This document shows, one piece after another, positions 1-7,156 of a stretch of DNA of 34,375 bases; within the stretch, counting starts at the first letter, position 1, and every line of letters begins with the position of its first letter. Where the stretch lies: the IMG/VR virus record IMGVR_UViG_3300029448_000178, positions 1 through 34,375 of that record; one strand, 5' to 3'. The stretch is from a virus. The notes under the pieces were generated by a model. The model searched no databases. It was not told the origin of the DNA and worked only from the letters and a program-made list of their open reading frames with translations. The position numbers were made by a program, and so were the translations under genes.

Positions 1-98
1 TATATTGGCATTGTGGGAAAAAAAGAAAATCAAAAAAACAGGGCTAAGAAGGAGGCAAGATGATAGCTACAATAGCAATGATAATAATTATGAGTACG
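1..98. repeat. Left copy of 98-bp terminal direct repeat
   Basis: These bases are identical to 34277-34374; the next base differs (T at 99, A at 34375). The repeat holds a -10 box (TATATT, 1-6), six bases, the GTGGGA leader (13-18), a ribosome site and the start of a small gene whose promoter -35 lies only in the right-hand part of the window. The window therefore reads as a circle of about 34,276 bp or as a linear genome with a short direct terminal repeat. An assembler overlap at a circular contig junction is an equally good explanation. Confidence 0.9.
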
Positions 99-164
99 TT
101 AATAATGACAGAACCTGATCCAATTTATTTAGAAATCAGGATCAAAGAGGGAGGTAAACAGTGA
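60..164 (+). CDS. 34-aa hydrophobic peptide, putative single-pass membrane protein
   Basis: This small gene starts with ATG at 60 behind a good ribosome site (AAGGAGG, 49-55) and ends with TGA at 162-164, overlapping the GTG start of the next gene. Residues 2-16 are almost all Ile, Met, Ala, Thr or Leu, which fits one membrane segment. The charged tail (residues 17-34) would lie on one side of the membrane. It is the first gene behind the GTGGGA-type promoter that crosses the circle junction, so it should be made early. No family was recognised. Its role could be a leader peptide for the downstream gene or a small membrane effector; neither is shown. Confidence 0.6.
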   Translation: MIATIAMIIIMSTLIMTEPDPIYLEIRIKEGGKQ

Positions 165-451
165 TAAGAGCAAAAGAAATATTAGAGTTCAGTGATTATG
201 TTTCTGGTTACTACGACCAGGAGACAGGGTTATACAAAATACCTGGAGCTAACAAAGAGATGATCAATCAAGCGATTGACAAATATATTGACTACTTGGA
301 CAGTGAAGAGAACAAATGGGGTTTGACATGGGGTGGCGGTGATTCGATAGATCGTGAGAGGACTAGGGGTATCCTGAGAGATCTCATTGATGAGAGACAA
401 GATGATATCGAAAATAAATACATGAAACCTAAGATTAAAAGGATCTTATAA
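161..451 (+). CDS. Hypothetical early protein, 96 aa
   Basis: The gene begins with GTG at 161, four bases into the end of the upstream small gene, with a purine-rich ribosome site (GAGGGAGG) just before it. The protein is acidic and mainly helical, with a central glycine-rich stretch WGLTWGGGD (about residues 53-61) and a charged C-terminus. No known domain was recognised. It sits in the first plus-strand transcription unit and is followed at once by a second promoter (457-484). Its position suggests an early host-directed or regulatory protein, but nothing in the sequence proves that. Confidence 0.65.
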   Translation: MIRAKEILEFSDYVSGYYDQETGLYKIPGANKEMINQAIDKYIDYLDSEENKWGLTWGGGDSIDRERTRGILRDLIDERQDDIENKYMKPKIKRIL

Positions 452-456
452 AGTTC

Positions 457-496
457 TTGTTTTATTCTTATTAGTTGCTATAATCAAGGTGTGGGA
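457..496 (+). promoter_or_regulatory. Sigma70-like promoter with GTGGGA leader (second of set)
   Basis: A TTGTTT -35 (457-462), 16-bp spacer and perfect TATAAT -10 (479-484) are followed by exactly six bases and then GTGGGA (491-496), where transcription is expected to start. The surrounding 60 bases closely resemble the promoter at 34255-34294, including the shared TTCTTGTTTTATTCT block. It drives the LPD29-like gene. Confidence 0.75.
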
Positions 497-526
497 AAAA
501 GAAATCAACAAAACAAAGGAGACAAA

Positions 527-1042
527 ATGGCAAAACAATTAAGTAGCCAGGCTCAAGTTGCTAAGATCCTGAAACAAAAAGCGAAGGAGTTAGGACTTGA
601 GGCTAGATCTTACAGTCAGTCGTTCTCAGGGGGCGACAGCGTTACAATCAAGATATTATCAGGCACTGACGATAGTTATGCGAAACTCAAAGAGTACAGC
701 AGACAATATCAGTATGGACATTTTGATGGGATGATTGATCTTTACGAGATATCAAATAGAAGAGACGACATACCGCAAACTAAATACTTGTTTGTTAATG
801 ATGAAAGACTAGAAAAGATCATTGATGATAACTACCAGGGACCAAAAAATAGTTTCTATAGTTTAAGGTTTACAGAGAACGATGAGAACGTTGGTCAGTA
901 CAAATTCTTTCAAAGATTGAGAGAGATCGCTGGTGAAAACTGGGCATACTATGCAGCTGACATGATCAGAGACATAGACAGCAAGGGAGTTGTTGGTTAT
1001 TTACTTCAAGGCTGGGATTTAAAAATCTACAAACAGTCTTGA
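527..1042 (+). CDS. LPD29-like early protein, 171 aa
   Basis: ATG at 527 is chosen because AAAGGAG lies eight bases before it. An upstream in-frame GTG at 491 is part of the promoter leader and is unlikely to be used. Residues about 9-75 resemble large polyvalent protein-associated domain 29 (LPD29): a helical start, then SYSGG-like spacing (SFSGGDSVTIKIL) and the characteristic HFDGMIDLYE segment. LPD domains occur in mobile-element and phage proteins, often fused to larger enzymes; here the domain heads a small stand-alone protein with an unassigned second half. It follows its own GTGGGA-type promoter, which suggests early expression. Biochemical function is unknown. Confidence 0.7.
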   Translation: MAKQLSSQAQVAKILKQKAKELGLEARSYSQSFSGGDSVTIKILSGTDDSYAKLKEYSRQYQYGHFDGMIDLYEISNRRDDIPQTKYLFVNDERLEKIIDDNYQGPKNSFYSLRFTENDENVGQYKFFQRLREIAGENWAYYAADMIRDIDSKGVVGYLLQGWDLKIYKQS

Positions 1043-1079
1043 TTTGTTCTCGATTAATTCTTATAATGAAATTGTGGGA
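1039..1079 (+). promoter_or_regulatory. Sigma70-like promoter with GTGGGA leader (third of set)
   Basis: TTGATT (1039-1044) overlaps the stop codon of the upstream gene. After a 17-bp spacer comes TATAAT (1062-1067), then six bases and GTGGGA (1074-1079). In this copy the GGGAG of the leader also serves as the ribosome site for ATG 1086, giving a very short 5' leader. Confidence 0.75.
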
Positions 1080-1085
1080 GACAAA

Positions 1086-1256
1086 ATGAAAAACAAAAAA
1101 CAAACAAAGATCATTGAGCATTGGAGTTTCATTGACCACGAAGAGCAGGCTCAATGGTTTATTGACAACATACAAAGGCTGGCTGATCAGGGACTCAAGT
1201 CCAAAGCGATTGGTCTTAAATTTATTATATACAAAAGCGAGGAAATAAATGAGTAA
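1086..1256 (+). CDS. Hypothetical small early protein, 56 aa
   Basis: The start at ATG 1086 lies directly behind GGGAG of the promoter leader. A longer reading from TTG 1044 would run through the promoter itself and is rejected. The product is Lys-rich at its N-terminus, followed by a helical acidic/aromatic segment with HWSFIDHEEQAQWFIDNI (about residues 12-29). No family was recognised. It overlaps the next gene by eight bases, so the two are probably translationally coupled. Confidence 0.6.
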   Translation: MKNKKQTKIIEHWSFIDHEEQAQWFIDNIQRLADQGLKSKAIGLKFIIYKSEEINE

Positions 1257-1575
1257 AACAATAAACGTCAAACTTTATCACAATAACTTTGGTGATGTAG
1301 ACAAATACATTGGTGAGATACCAGTGAAAATCAAAGAACGTGAATCAGGTAAGCTCAAGGCACCTGATGATCTGATTACTATTCTTGAGGCTGTGTACGC
1401 CAGGACTCAAAACATAGAGGATTCATGGGGTAAGAGATATGGACTGGGTGATCAGAGATCTACTTCAGTTCAAGATTACATGATCATCGAGGGAGGCAAA
1501 TGGTATGTGGCTGACATTGGATTCTCTCAGGATCCAGTAGATTTCATGGGTAGACCAATTAAGGAGGTAAGTTAA
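1249..1575 (+). CDS. Hypothetical early protein, 108 aa
   Basis: ATG 1249 lies inside the end of the preceding gene and has GAGGAAAT as a ribosome site. The protein mixes predicted strands (residues 3-27) with a helical middle (about 38-55) and ends with a strand-rich region containing DYMIIEGGKWYVADIGF. No domain was recognised. It belongs to the chained plus-strand operon that leads into the serine recombinase; the next gene starts on its stop codon (TAATGA). Confidence 0.65.
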   Translation: MSKTINVKLYHNNFGDVDKYIGEIPVKIKERESGKLKAPDDLITILEAVYARTQNIEDSWGKRYGLGDQRSTSVQDYMIIEGGKWYVADIGFSQDPVDFMGRPIKEVS

Positions 1576-1877
1576 TGACAAAATATGCGTTATATCAATG
1601 TGCAACAGTAGAAAATCCAGTGGTCGTTTTCAAAGATAGAAGTGGCTACTGGGATCCAGCCAGTTATTTTTATGGGTTTGGATCTAGGATTAAAGTTAAT
1701 GTAGACAAATACAACGAGCAGATCCTGGGACTTGATAAGGGCGAGGTCGATCAGATCTTCTTTTCATCATTCAAAAGTACAGGACCTAAACCAAGGGACG
1801 AAGAGATTATAGCTTTCATCAGACAGTTCCAGGACGAGGGTTTCAAATGTGCGAAACTTGAGAAGGAGGCATCTTGA
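1575..1877 (+). CDS. Hypothetical early protein, 100 aa
   Basis: The ATG at 1575 overlaps the upstream TAA by one base, behind AAGGAGG. The first half is aromatic and strand-like (residues 1-45, with SGYWDPASYFYGFGSRIKV); the second half is helical. No known family was recognised. Its stop codon overlaps the ATG of the serine recombinase, so the pair is likely translated together, but a functional link is only a guess from position. Confidence 0.65.
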   Translation: MTKYALYQCATVENPVVVFKDRSGYWDPASYFYGFGSRIKVNVDKYNEQILGLDKGEVDQIFFSSFKSTGPKPRDEEIIAFIRQFQDEGFKCAKLEKEAS

Positions 1878-2515
1878 TGTACGTGGGTTATGTCAGGGTA
1901 TCGACAAACAAACAAGGAATTCAGGGATATGGGATCTCGGATCAAGAGCAGATCATCCAGCGTTACGTTGGCGATCAGCCCCTGGTCAAGATCTTCAAAG
2001 AGCAAGAGTCAGGATCCAGCAGATCCAGACCTGAGCTGCTCAAGGCTATTGATCTGTGCAAGAAGGAAGGACATACCCTGGTGATTGCTAGGGTAGACAG
2101 ACTTGCAAGGAACGTAGCCTTTACTGCGTCTCTTATGGACAGCGGTGTTAAGTTCGTAGCCTGTGATAATCCAGGCATGGACAAACTTACGATCCATATC
2201 TTTGCAGCTATTGCTGAAAAATATTTAGATGATTTGCGTAGAAACACTAAGGCAGCCCTGGCACAGGCTAAAAAACGTGGCGTGAAGTTAGGTAATCCTA
2301 ACATCAAACAGGTATCCAGACTTGGATCCAAGGCACAGCAAACCAATGCTGTTGCTTTTGCTGATCAGATCAAACCAATTATTGACGAGATCAAACAAGT
2401 AGGGAAAGTAAAAACATTAACAGGCATAGCAAATGCACTCAATGCTAGAGGAATCAAGTCCAGGACTAATAAGATCTGGTATCCATCTAGTGTAAGAAAT
2501 GTATTGGCAGCCTAG
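1877..2515 (+). CDS. Serine recombinase, resolvase/invertase family, 212 aa
   Basis: This is a small serine site-specific recombinase. The N-terminal catalytic domain (residues about 1-138) opens with YVGYVRVSTN, placing the nucleophilic serine at residue 9, and carries the conserved ARVDRLARN block near residues 71-79. ALAQAKKRGVKLGNP follows as the usual link to the DNA-binding part. The C-terminus (about 178-210) looks like the helix-turn-helix that ends resolvases. ATG 1877 is preferred to the TTG three bases upstream because AAGGAGG sits seven bases before it. At this size it matches resolvases and invertases rather than large serine integrases. It could resolve genome multimers, invert a segment or integrate the phage; no crossover site was identified. 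Confidence 0.9.
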   Translation: MYVGYVRVSTNKQGIQGYGISDQEQIIQRYVGDQPLVKIFKEQESGSSRSRPELLKAIDLCKKEGHTLVIARVDRLARNVAFTASLMDSGVKFVACDNPGMDKLTIHIFAAIAEKYLDDLRRNTKAALAQAKKRGVKLGNPNIKQVSRLGSKAQQTNAVAFADQIKPIIDEIKQVGKVKTLTGIANALNARGIKSRTNKIWYPSSVRNVLAA

Positions 2516-2525
2516 GAGAAAATAA

Positions 2526-2780
2526 ATGGGAAAATTTATAGGAATATATGACGAAAAATACGAGAGCAAAAGGTTTGTAAATACTGACAAGATCATATCT
2601 TTTCATGTGGTGAAATACCCAGAAAAGGAGGGAGAGTGTCCTTACAAACTGGTGATTAGATATGGCGTTGATGGCGGATCCGAGGGCGAGATCGGTGGTG
2701 ATCTGGACTTTAACTTTAAAGAAGAGAAGACTGCAAACGATGTAGTTACAAACATCTTGTTAAAACATGGTGATCTATGA
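2526..2780 (+). CDS. Hypothetical protein, 84 aa
   Basis: ATG 2526 follows GGAGAAAATAA, a good ribosome site, ten bases after the recombinase stop. The protein looks strand-rich, with a glycine- and acid-rich centre (residues about 48-62) and a short helical C-terminus. No family was recognised. It overlaps the exonuclease gene by four bases and so probably travels with the recombination module. Confidence 0.6.
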   Translation: MGKFIGIYDEKYESKRFVNTDKIISFHVVKYPEKEGECPYKLVIRYGVDGGSEGEIGGDLDFNFKEEKTANDVVTNILLKHGDL

Positions 2781-3730
2781 AAGTTACAGACGATACTAAG
2801 TACGTAACCTGTTCTAGGCTACCCTCTTTGTTTTGTATGCAGCATCCAATGGCACAGACCAGGAACCAGTATCTCGCTGAGGTTATGTCAAAGCGTGATG
2901 GATCTTGGATTGAGCCAGAGCAAAATCCTCATGCAAAGATTACAGATGACATAGAGGATATGATGCGTAACATTCTGTTCAGAGATTATCCTGGTTTATC
3001 ACTTGATCCAAAATGGGACAGAAACAAACCCATCGTTTCAGATCAGTGTCCGCTTGGAGCATCTTGTGATGACATCATGGACACAGATGGACCAGTAACA
3101 TTTACTGATCCTAATGGAGATGAGTTTACTTTTGAGGGCAAAGTCATTGTTGAATACAAATCAACAGTTATTACTTCAACCGATCTACCTCTATATCAAG
3201 GACCTCTACAAGTCCTAGGACAGATGTTATGCACAGGAATAAAACAAGCGTTGATCATGCGTTGGAATAAAAGAACAGCCAAGATCGAGTATTTTCCTAT
3301 GACCTGGCATGAGTCTACTATTAAAGAAATTGCTAGCTTGGCGATTGATTTTTGGCAGAGAGTGGAAGGTAAACTTGATGATCCTTGGTATGATCCTAGC
3401 GGCAATGAAGATCTACAGCTTTTGTATGGACACCCATCGCAAGACTCAGTAGATCTGGATGAGGATGTTGATTTCAAACAGGCTCTGATTGATTACAAAA
3501 AGGCGGATGAAACCATAAAGATCAACCAAGAGATCAAAGACAATGCACAATTCATTATGCAAAAGTCTATGAAAAATGCAACGACTGCGACAGCTGCTGG
3601 TCATGTTATATCCTGGGGTACCAGGAAGTTCAAGGCACAGCCAGAAAAGGTAGTACCAGCAAAAGATGCGTATGAGATAAGATCTAAATCAATCAAGGTG
3701 AGGGAGATAAATGATAAAAAAGAAAATTAA
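2777..3730 (+). CDS. YqaJ-like exonuclease (PD-(D/E)xK), recombination nuclease
   Basis: The 317-aa product resembles phage YqaJ-type recombinases, which degrade one strand of double-stranded DNA ends to make 3' tails for annealing. Visible active-site elements are an acidic motif in ASCDDIMD (Asp98/Asp99), the V-E126-Y-K128 motif and a downstream glutamine-rich helix (YQGPLQVLGQ, about 140-149). The C-terminal 90 residues are helical and charged, as in other YqaJ proteins, with a VISWGTRKF strand near the end. A RecT-type annealing protein lies two genes downstream, the classic exonuclease/annealase pairing. The start overlaps the upstream stop. Residue roles are inferred from the family pattern. 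Confidence 0.8.
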   Translation: MKVTDDTKYVTCSRLPSLFCMQHPMAQTRNQYLAEVMSKRDGSWIEPEQNPHAKITDDIEDMMRNILFRDYPGLSLDPKWDRNKPIVSDQCPLGASCDDIMDTDGPVTFTDPNGDEFTFEGKVIVEYKSTVITSTDLPLYQGPLQVLGQMLCTGIKQALIMRWNKRTAKIEYFPMTWHESTIKEIASLAIDFWQRVEGKLDDPWYDPSGNEDLQLLYGHPSQDSVDLDEDVDFKQALIDYKKADETIKINQEIKDNAQFIMQKSMKNATTATAAGHVISWGTRKFKAQPEKVVPAKDAYEIRSKSIKVREINDKKEN

Positions 3731-3968
3731 AAGATTGTGGAATGGACTTGCTGATATTCCAGATGAAGATATCAGAAAGTACATCAACAAAAACGAAACC
3801 CTGGAAATCACAGTAGCTGAAAAGCCAGGAGAAAAAATGATAATTAGTATTGATCAGATGAAAGATCAGTTGATCAAGTCAAAAAAAAATAAACTGCTCA
3901 AGGGTAGATACAGACTTGTAAACTTCTATTGGAAACCTGTCGATACTAGACAACAGGAGCTGTTATGA
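3711..3968 (+). CDS. Hypothetical basic protein between exonuclease and RecT, 85 aa
   Basis: ATG 3711 lies inside the 3' end of the exonuclease gene behind GGGAGATAA. The protein is Lys-rich (start MIKKKIKRLWNGL, and a second cluster near residues 55-66) and may bind nucleic acid, though no domain was recognised. Being sandwiched between exonuclease and annealase genes suggests a role in the same recombination pathway. That is inference from position only. Confidence 0.6.
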   Translation: MIKKKIKRLWNGLADIPDEDIRKYINKNETLEITVAEKPGEKMIISIDQMKDQLIKSKKNKLLKGRYRLVNFYWKPVDTRQQELL

Positions 3969-4870
3969 GTAAAGAAATAAAAGAGGCAGACATGGGATCT
4001 ATGGCATGGTGCGAGACTGTATCAAAGACCAACCTATGTCCAGCACAATACAAAGGTAAACCAGCTGAGATAATGATTGCTTGTCAAATGGGCAAGGATC
4101 TAGGACTAACACCATTTCAATCTATCCAAAACATTGCAGTGATCAATGGCAAGGCTAGCATTTATGGCGATGCACTGATCTCGATGTGTAGAAAACACCC
4201 AGAGTTTGAGGACATCAAAGAGTATTTCGAGGGCGATCAACAAAACAGGACCGCAGTATGTGAGGTTAAAAGGAATGGACAGTCCTGGTACAAGTCTACT
4301 TTCAGTAAGAAAGATGCGGCTACAGCTGGGCTGTTAGACAAGCCTGGTCCCTGGAGGACTTATCCAGATCGTATGCTCAAACTAAGAGCCAGAGGGTTTG
4401 CACTGCGAGATGTATTTGCTGATGCTTTTGGCGGAGTGATCAGCCGAGAGGAGGCTGAGGACTACCCAAAAAATAACGAAAGAAAGGTGGTGAACCCAAT
4501 GGACAGTATTGAAAAAATAGAAACACCTGTAATAGATCATATAGATCAGCAAGAAACACCCCAAAATGAGCCTTCTACAGCCCCTAACGAGGATGTTTTA
4601 GGTGAAGAAGACATGGATGTTTACACTGTATTTAAGATCAATGGCAAATCTGACAAGGTCAAAGGGCATGTAAGATACGCTAACGAGATGATTGATATCC
4701 TAAATGCAATTTATCATTCTCATAAATCCAAGGATCAAAAGGTTGGTTTTCTCAACAAGATCTTTGAGATCAATGACGAGGGTTTAACTAGACTCATGGA
4801 TGGCAATGGACTGGCACATGATAATCTTTCCAAGTTGCAACAAAGATATATTGTGGAGCTGGATCAATGA
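3965..4870 (+). CDS. RecT-family single-strand annealing protein
   Basis: The 301-aa product carries the RecT-family core at residues about 30-165: IMIACQMGKDLGLTPFQSIQ, then INGKASIYGDALISM, the GPWRTYP segment and RMLKLRARGFALRDVF. Proteins of this family form filaments on single-stranded DNA and anneal complementary strands during phage replication and recombination. The tail after about residue 175 is less conserved and acidic, then helical. The start overlaps the upstream stop (ATGA) behind CAGGAG. With the YqaJ-like gene it makes a host-independent end-joining or strand-annealing system, which also fits a phage with short redundant ends. Confidence 0.88.
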   Translation: MSKEIKEADMGSMAWCETVSKTNLCPAQYKGKPAEIMIACQMGKDLGLTPFQSIQNIAVINGKASIYGDALISMCRKHPEFEDIKEYFEGDQQNRTAVCEVKRNGQSWYKSTFSKKDAATAGLLDKPGPWRTYPDRMLKLRARGFALRDVFADAFGGVISREEAEDYPKNNERKVVNPMDSIEKIETPVIDHIDQQETPQNEPSTAPNEDVLGEEDMDVYTVFKINGKSDKVKGHVRYANEMIDILNAIYHSHKSKDQKVGFLNKIFEINDEGLTRLMDGNGLAHDNLSKLQQRYIVELDQ

Positions 4871-5082
4871 GCAACCTTACCAGAAGACAGCAAGAGGTTT
4901 TGTCTAAATTCAAAGGATACATCAGTGCAAATGGTGGTACGCCAACGCAAAAACAGTTGGCGATCTTATGTAATACAACAGAATCTAATGTAAACAGGAT
5001 GCTTAATGAGTTAGTACAAAAAAAATTTTTAAGAAAAACTGATAGCCTTTGTTGGCATCGCTACGAGTTATTTGTCGATTAA
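4867..5082 (+). CDS. LexA-like winged-helix DNA-binding protein, 71 aa
   Basis: The sequence matches the N-terminal DNA-binding domain of LexA: LTRRQQEVLSKFKGYI, a glycine turn, TPTQKQLAILCNTTESNVN as helix-turn-helix (about residues 25-44), then MLNELVQKKFLRK as the final helix and wing. The LexA self-cleaving peptidase domain is absent, so this is a stand-alone binder rather than an SOS-cleavable repressor. It is the last gene of the plus-strand arc and overlaps the RecT-like gene by four bases. It may regulate phage early promoters or host genes; its operator is unknown. Confidence 0.78.
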   Translation: MSNLTRRQQEVLSKFKGYISANGGTPTQKQLAILCNTTESNVNRMLNELVQKKFLRKTDSLCWHRYELFVD

Positions 5083-5098
5083 AAATATAAATATTATA

Positions 5099-5149
5099 GC
5101 CAGCAGATACGCTACGAAAAAAGCGACAGGTAAGTAAAATTCTGCTGGC
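5099..5149. terminator. Hairpin in the convergent intergenic gap, probable bidirectional terminator
   Basis: A perfect 9-bp inverted repeat, GCCAGCAGA (5099-5107) and TCTGCTGGC (5141-5149), encloses a 33-base loop that contains a second small stem (CGCT...AGCG). It lies exactly where the two transcription arcs meet, after the plus-strand stop at 5082 and before the minus-strand stop at 5155. A-rich sequence (AAAAATATAAATATTATA) on its left would give a U-rich end in the minus direction. Confidence 0.5.
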
Positions 5150-5154
5150 ACAAC

Positions 5155-5403
5155 CTATCGAGCCAGAGGATTATCTGATCTAGCTTTCATCTCATCAATA
5201 ACAGTCTTCAAAACTTTTATTTCAGCAGCATTGATCTGTATATCTTTTGTTTGACCTGATATGGTTTGCTCTAATGGTTTAAGATCAGGTGCTTGCCTAG
5301 CCTCTAAAACTTCTACTCTTTCGATTAGCTTGCCTTGGAAGATTAGTAGCCCACCTAATGTGATCACCAGTCCGACAGCTCCAGTTATTGTTTTAATATC
5401 CAC
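5155..5403 (-). CDS. Membrane-anchored coiled-coil protein, 82 aa
   Basis: Reading begins at GTG 5403, eleven bases inside the end of the upstream gene. Residues about 6-24 form one hydrophobic, glycine-rich membrane segment (ITGAVGLVITLGGLLIFQG); the rest (25-75) is a charged heptad-like helix. The layout of N-terminal anchor plus coiled coil resembles inner-membrane spanins or holin accessory proteins, and the gene ends the secretion/lysis-like cluster at 5155-8367. No overlapping second spanin gene was seen, so the spanin reading is only a possibility. Confidence 0.6.
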   Translation of the reverse strand: MDIKTITGAVGLVITLGGLLIFQGKLIERVEVLEARQAPDLKPLEQTISGQTKDIQINAAEIKVLKTVIDEMKARSDNPLAR

Positions 5404-7156
5404 GTATTATCTTCAGCTCCTCTTCAGCTCTTATTCTATTCGCAACAGCATCTTCAACCTTTTTTTGGTATTGAGCCATGCGGTCATTATATGGGTTTTG
5501 AATCTCAGCATATAGGTTTCTATTGTCTGAGTAATCTCTCGTATAGAAGTCATCCAAGGTTCCTCCATCTATTTCTAGTTGATCATTAAATATATTCTCA
5601 TTGAGAGTTCCATAAGAGTCAATCCTTTTGTTGTTGGATTGCATTGCTTTAGCAACGATCATTTGTGTAGCAACGATTTGTTTGTCAATAGATTTGATCT
5701 GTTTTGCTACCTGATCTTGTACGCTTGCTATGTCTATCGAAATACCTCCTTGATCTTCTGCACCATTTTCCACAACCTCCTCTGTAACAGGCTCGGCTGA
5801 TTCTGTTGTGATTTCCTCAGATCCAGATACTCTTGTCTCGCCTGCTCCACTTTCTCGTTCATCTGATCCGACCAGGTTTTCTTCTTCTGGACTCTCTTGC
5901 TGGTTGCTTTCAGTTTGTGTTTCGCTTTCGTTTCTGGCGACAGTTTCACTTTCTGGGGCAGGTTCTCTGGTGTTCCCTGCGATACGAGTTTCGTTGCTTT
6001 CAGTTCCTGGCTCTCGTTCATTTTCTCCGCTAGTGTTTTCGACCTCTTGGATAGTTTCATTTTCTGTCTCGTTGTTAAAACTTTCCCTTGTTTCTGTAAT
6101 GTCTTCTGTTCTTTCGATTTCTGCTGTGAACGTCTCGATGGTCTGTGGTTCTTCATATCTTTGTACCTCCATTGATACTTCAGGTAGCTCTTCAAATTCC
6201 TCGATCTCCGCTACCTCTTTGATCTCCCCTGGTGGTGGTAAATTAAATACATTTACTATTCCAGTGTTGATCTCTTCTGTAGTTAATTCTTGTATAAATA
6301 TTTCCTCGAATGTTTCGATGATCATTCTTGGTTCTTCAAAAGGAATAAAAATTATTTCCTCGATAGGTTCAAACTCAACCTTTTCGATCCTGGTTTCTAT
6401 GACCTCTTCGATTTCTTCAAAGGCTGTGTTGAGTTCTGTGCCAACGCTTGTGCAGGTACCTAATTGCTGACAGCCTGTAGTCTCTCCAAGGGTAGTAATA
6501 GATAGCTGAACATTATCTACATCTGGACCTCTATGATAACTATCATTGTTTGATCCATCGCCTTGATTATATAGCTCGGCTCTTATTGTTATGTCTGTTT
6601 GTGAGTTCGGACTTTGTATGTAGCTATCTGTATAGTTTGTAAACGTGCCACCATTAAAGTTTCTTGTTGGATCGTGGTCATTTATTGTTCTCGATTGCGT
6701 TGTGATAGAACCATCAGATCCTGTAATTGTTTGTTTTAAAGTTAATGTATTCTCAATGCTGTTCCAAAACCATACATCTGCTGACAAAGTTGAGGTAAAT
6801 CCCTCGTTGATTTGTGATTGTGTTAGATGACCATGTTTAACTAATGCACTATCTTGGAACACGTTGTCTTCTACATAACCCTCGAAAGCTAAAACGCCCC
6901 CTGTTTGATCCATATTTGCACCATAAGGGAAAGTACCGAAGTTGCCATGTGTATGTATACCATCTGAACCAGTTGTCAACCAACCTGTGGTTGTCGTAGT
7001 ATTGTTTGATCCAAAGGTAGAATTGGAAAGTATATTGCCTGTTGTAGTAACACAAGTTCTATCACCTAGAGTGTTAGTCGTACAGTTTGTCTCAGCAACA
7101 GCTGTGCTTATCATCAACAGCAGTACTGTACTAATCTTCTTCATCATCATCATCAA
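5393..7156 (-). CDS. Secreted, highly acidic protein with jelly-roll-like N-terminal part, 587 aa
   Basis: The start is a run of ATG codons followed by Lys-Lys and a hydrophobic core ending AVA, a clear signal peptide (about residues 1-21). Residues about 35-225 are Thr/Asn/Gly-rich and strand-like, with GVLAFEGYVEDNVFQ and a closing DVDNVQLSIT, reminiscent of carbohydrate-binding jelly-roll modules. Residues about 235-490 form an extreme Glu/Thr/Asn low-complexity region. The C-terminus (about 490-587) is helical. Export to the periplasm or outside is expected. Function is unknown: candidates are envelope disruption at lysis, a surface or superinfection role, or a virion-associated adhesin. 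Which ATG of the opening run is used is uncertain. Confidence 0.7.
   Translation of the reverse strand: MMMMMKKISTVLLLMISTAVAETNCTTNTLGDRTCVTTTGNILSNSTFGSNNTTTTTGWLTTGSDGIHTHGNFGTFPYGANMDQTGGVLAFEGYVEDNVFQDSALVKHGHLTQSQINEGFTSTLSADVWFWNSIENTLTLKQTITGSDGSITTQSRTINDHDPTRNFNGGTFTNYTDSYIQSPNSQTDITIRAELYNQGDGSNNDSYHRGPDVDNVQLSITTLGETTGCQQLGTCTSVGTELNTAFEEIEEVIETRIEKVEFEPIEEIIFIPFEEPRMIIETFEEIFIQELTTEEINTGIVNVFNLPPPGEIKEVAEIEEFEELPEVSMEVQRYEEPQTIETFTAEIERTEDITETRESFNNETENETIQEVENTSGENEREPGTESNETRIAGNTREPAPESETVARNESETQTESNQQESPEEENLVGSDERESGAGETRVSGSEEITTESAEPVTEEVVENGAEDQGGISIDIASVQDQVAKQIKSIDKQIVATQMIVAKAMQSNNKRIDSYGTLNENIFNDQLEIDGGTLDDFYTRDYSDNRNLYAEIQNPYNDRMAQYQKKVEDAVANRIRAEEELKIIRGY

Noticed and set aside
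966-1271. Minus-strand open frame of 101 codons
   Set aside because: It covers two plus-strand genes and a plus-strand promoter and shows no recognisable protein pattern.
5734-6470. Long open frames on both strands (for example 5808-6470 plus and 5734-6195 minus) across the acidic tract of the secreted protein
   Set aside because: They are out of frame with a gene that has a signal peptide and coherent layout, lack good ribosome sites, and arise from its low-complexity codons.
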